Source of the DNA: Candidatus Rifleibacteriota bacterium
GTDB taxonomy: Bacteria; Muiribacteriota; Ozemobacteria; Ozemobacterales; Ozemobacteraceae
NCBI GenBank assembly: GCA_017417215.1
Contig: JAFPZP010000063.1
Span: forward strand, 1-34,010
DNA: 34,010 nucleotides
Direction: 5' to 3'
The notes under the pieces are model-generated. The model had not been told where the DNA came from. It was given only the letters and a program-made list of their open reading frames with translations, and made no database searches. A program made the translations under genes and the position numbers. Shown here in pieces: positions 32,177 to 34,010 of the stretch. Each line of letters begins with the position of its first letter. Positions within the stretch are counted from its first letter, which is position 1.

Positions 32177-33871
32177 TTACTTACCAAGTTGCCCTTCTAA
32201 CTGGTTCTTAAGATCTTCAACACAAGAAGATAATTCAGAGGCTTCGTCATCTAATTCATTCATAGCATTAGAAATTCTAAGCCAAGAATCATATACTTCC
32301 TGATATTCAGAAGATTTATATGCTGCTTGAGAAAATTTTCTATTTATTTGATTATATAATTTTTCAGCTTTTGTATAAACTCTGCGCATTCTATCGTAAC
32401 TAGCAAGAGTTCTTGTTACAGCTTCAACATAACGCTGCTTAGTAGCATCAGAAGAATTACTAATAGCTTTATAATTTTCCAAATGCTCTCTAATAGTAGA
32501 TGCATAACTTGGTATTTTTTCATCAAAATCACTCATTTGATTCATAGAGGCTGATTCAATTTCTGGAACAGAAGAGAAGTCTTGAAGTGCTTTTAGCATG
32601 GCTTTATCAAGCATATTATAGAATTTAACGAGTTTAGTCTTTTCATCAGATTCAGATAAAGCATTAAGTCTTTCACCAATTTGACCAAGATCACTGTATA
32701 AGGATTTCAAATTAGTAACTGCATTATTGAATTCCTGATAAGAAGACTGTTCTCCTACTTCTCTAATTATTCTGTTAACTTCTTCATTGATTTCATTAAT
32801 ATCATTTAAAATTTCTGTTCTATCATCAGAATCTGCATCTGGCTGGGTTCCGGTATTGGTTTCATCATTTATTTTTGATGCATCTTCAATTTTCTTAGAA
32901 AGTTCTGCAATGAAGGCGTCTACTGAACTTATAGTTTTGCTAAGTCTATCCATAGATTCCTTGGCTTTTTTAATACAATTACTACGTTCAGTAATTTGTT
33001 GTTTATTCAAGCCATCTCTAGAAGAATAACTCTTAATACTGCTATTTACTTCTTCGTAAATACCAATAAAACGCTTTCCTTCCAGGAGAGAATTCTCATA
33101 ATTTGGCAATAATTCCTTAAGTTCATCATTAGTCTTTGAGCCAGCATCAGATTTCATATTATTAAAAGCAGAATTTAGTTTATTGTTTTCTTCATCTATT
33201 CCTTTTATCTGCTCTTCGATTTTTCCTTTAATCGTGTTGATATCAAGCTTGTCATTACTTTTATCTAATTCTTCCTGAAAAGATTTTTGTATTTCAGGAT
33301 CGATTTCTTTTCGTAAAACATTGCCTTTATTATCCATAATAACAGTCTGTCCTTCTTCTACGATAACTTCTATACCGTTAATCTTAGAAGTAACTGTTGA
33401 TTTGCCCTTAGTAACACTAAATTTACTTTCACTGCCATTTTCTTCAGCAATAATAGTGGTTCCGTTGATACCGGCAACGCATTGGCTCATTTCTATTTCA
33501 AGAGATTTTCCTTCAGCCATCTTTTTAATATTACCCCACATGTTACCAGCAAGCATTTCGATCTTACTAACATTGCCTTCTTCAGTATGGATAATAAGAG
33601 TAGTTTCAGGTTTTATAACATAGGTGCTCATATCTTCAAGACCAAGAATAGCACCTGAATCTTCTTTGGTTCTTATTCTATCGTCTTCATAAATGACTGT
33701 ATCCAATTCAGCATATTCATAAGCATCATCATCTTCAGAATTTGGTCTTATACTAACTTCACCATATAAGTCATTGAATCTTATTTTTGAGTCGATCTTA
33801 TCTGCAGAAAAAGCAGGCAAAGATATAGTTAATGTAAGAACAAGTAAAAGTATTATCTTAAATCTTTTCAT
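32177..33871 (-). CDS. FecR-domain exported protein with long helical region
   Basis: 564 aa from the ATG at 33871, preferred over 33883 because AGGAAG precedes it (33875-33880) at 3 nt with GAGG at 6 nt; the upstream ATG has no Shine-Dalgarno. The signal peptide ends near LPAFSA. A FecR-type beta domain spans about 25-185 (LYGEVSIRPN, YEDDRIRTKEDSGAILGLED, AGINGTTIIAEE, VIVEEGQTVIMD). The remaining 380 residues are helical and probably coiled coil, with Glu/Asn/Ser-rich segments. It is not a sigma-regulator arrangement, since no FecI-type gene is near. Periplasmic location is expected. The barrel gene follows 11 nt after its stop, suggesting a joint envelope role. Confidence 0.88.
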   Translation of the reverse strand: MKRFKIILLLVLTLTISLPAFSADKIDSKIRFNDLYGEVSIRPNSEDDDAYEYAELDTVIYEDDRIRTKEDSGAILGLEDMSTYVIKPETTLIIHTEEGNVSKIEMLAGNMWGNIKKMAEGKSLEIEMSQCVAGINGTTIIAEENGSESKFSVTKGKSTVTSKINGIEVIVEEGQTVIMDNKGNVLRKEIDPEIQKSFQEELDKSNDKLDINTIKGKIEEQIKGIDEENNKLNSAFNNMKSDAGSKTNDELKELLPNYENSLLEGKRFIGIYEEVNSSIKSYSSRDGLNKQQITERSNCIKKAKESMDRLSKTISSVDAFIAELSKKIEDASKINDETNTGTQPDADSDDRTEILNDINEINEEVNRIIREVGEQSSYQEFNNAVTNLKSLYSDLGQIGERLNALSESDEKTKLVKFYNMLDKAMLKALQDFSSVPEIESASMNQMSDFDEKIPSYASTIREHLENYKAISNSSDATKQRYVEAVTRTLASYDRMRRVYTKAEKLYNQINRKFSQAAYKSSEYQEVYDSWLRISNAMNELDDEASELSSCVEDLKNQLEGQLGK

Positions 33872-33962
33872 ATTCTTCCTCATAAAAATTCTTGGTTTTT
33901 ATAATTTAACATCTTAGGTTACCATGAGGGGGAAAAAAGAGCAAGAAAATTAAAGAGATAGA

Positions 33963-34010
33963 GGAAAAGGGAAAAGGGAAAAGGGAAGAGGGAAGAGGGA
34001 AAAGGGAAGA
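33963..34010. repeat. Heptanucleotide array, unit GGAAAAG
   Basis: Six in-register units (four GGAAAAG, two GGAAGAG) and a partial seventh, cut by the window end. Purine-only on the plus strand. It lies about 90 nt upstream of the FecR gene start; 33872-33962 holds no recognised signal. Confidence 0.9.

Noticed and set aside
1-34010. tRNA, rRNA, integrase or transposase genes
   Set aside because: None could be supported by reading; the mobile-looking parts are non-coding.

Overview
The window is A+T-rich bacterial chromosome with dense, mostly operonic coding. A FecR-domain protein paired with a signal-peptide-bearing, beta-rich protein ending in Phe points to a diderm (outer-membrane) organism. 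The many TPR proteins, a CHASE2-type cyclase, DUF1015, DUF4912 and a GH57 branching enzyme remind me of Candidatus Riflebacteria or a similar uncultured lineage. That placement is from memory and weak. I see no rRNA, tRNA, CRISPR array, transposase or phage gene.

Layout. Bases 211-13477 (+): uppP, ftsK, then two giant TPR-repeat proteins of 1615 and 1535 aa, the first overlapping the ftsK stop by 4 nt. Bases 13680-16058 (+): rimO-pgsA-pgpA, with overlapping ends. An ftsK-rimO-pgsA neighbourhood is common in other bacteria, so the giant TPR genes look inserted into a conserved cell-envelope and division locus. Bases 16097-17332 (-): an RNase D-like nuclease converging on pgpA. Bases 17612-18916 (+): a DUF1015 protein. 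Bases 18917-19659 hold no gene but are packed with repeats and hairpins. Bases 28142-19660 (-): a secreted TPR protein, a 42-aa membrane peptide, a 12-repeat AT-hook protein, a DUF4912 protein, a GH57 alpha-glucan branching enzyme, and a CHASE2 adenylate/guanylate cyclase with a TPR tail. Bases 29459-28320 (-): a degenerate TIM-barrel protein. Bases 29603-29776 (+): a 57-aa ORF with a very strong ribosome binding site. Bases 33871-30192 (-): a FecR-domain protein followed by a predicted outer-membrane barrel.

The most unusual feature is the intergenic DNA. About ten low-complexity arrays, each with a different unit, all keep a 7-bp period. Two of them are followed by an inverted partner array. 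An 85-bp imperfect palindrome occurs twice, in opposite orientation, about 11 kb apart. A hairpin family with conserved loop and changing but still paired stems occurs at several sites, including a five-stem cloverleaf of 129 nt. These describe either miniature mobile elements or a set of structured RNA/DNA signals.

The best functional candidates are the AT-hook/DUF4912/GH57/cyclase operon, which would couple a nucleoid-type protein, glycogen-type polymer branching and cyclic-nucleotide signalling, and the FtsK-coupled giant TPR scaffolds.
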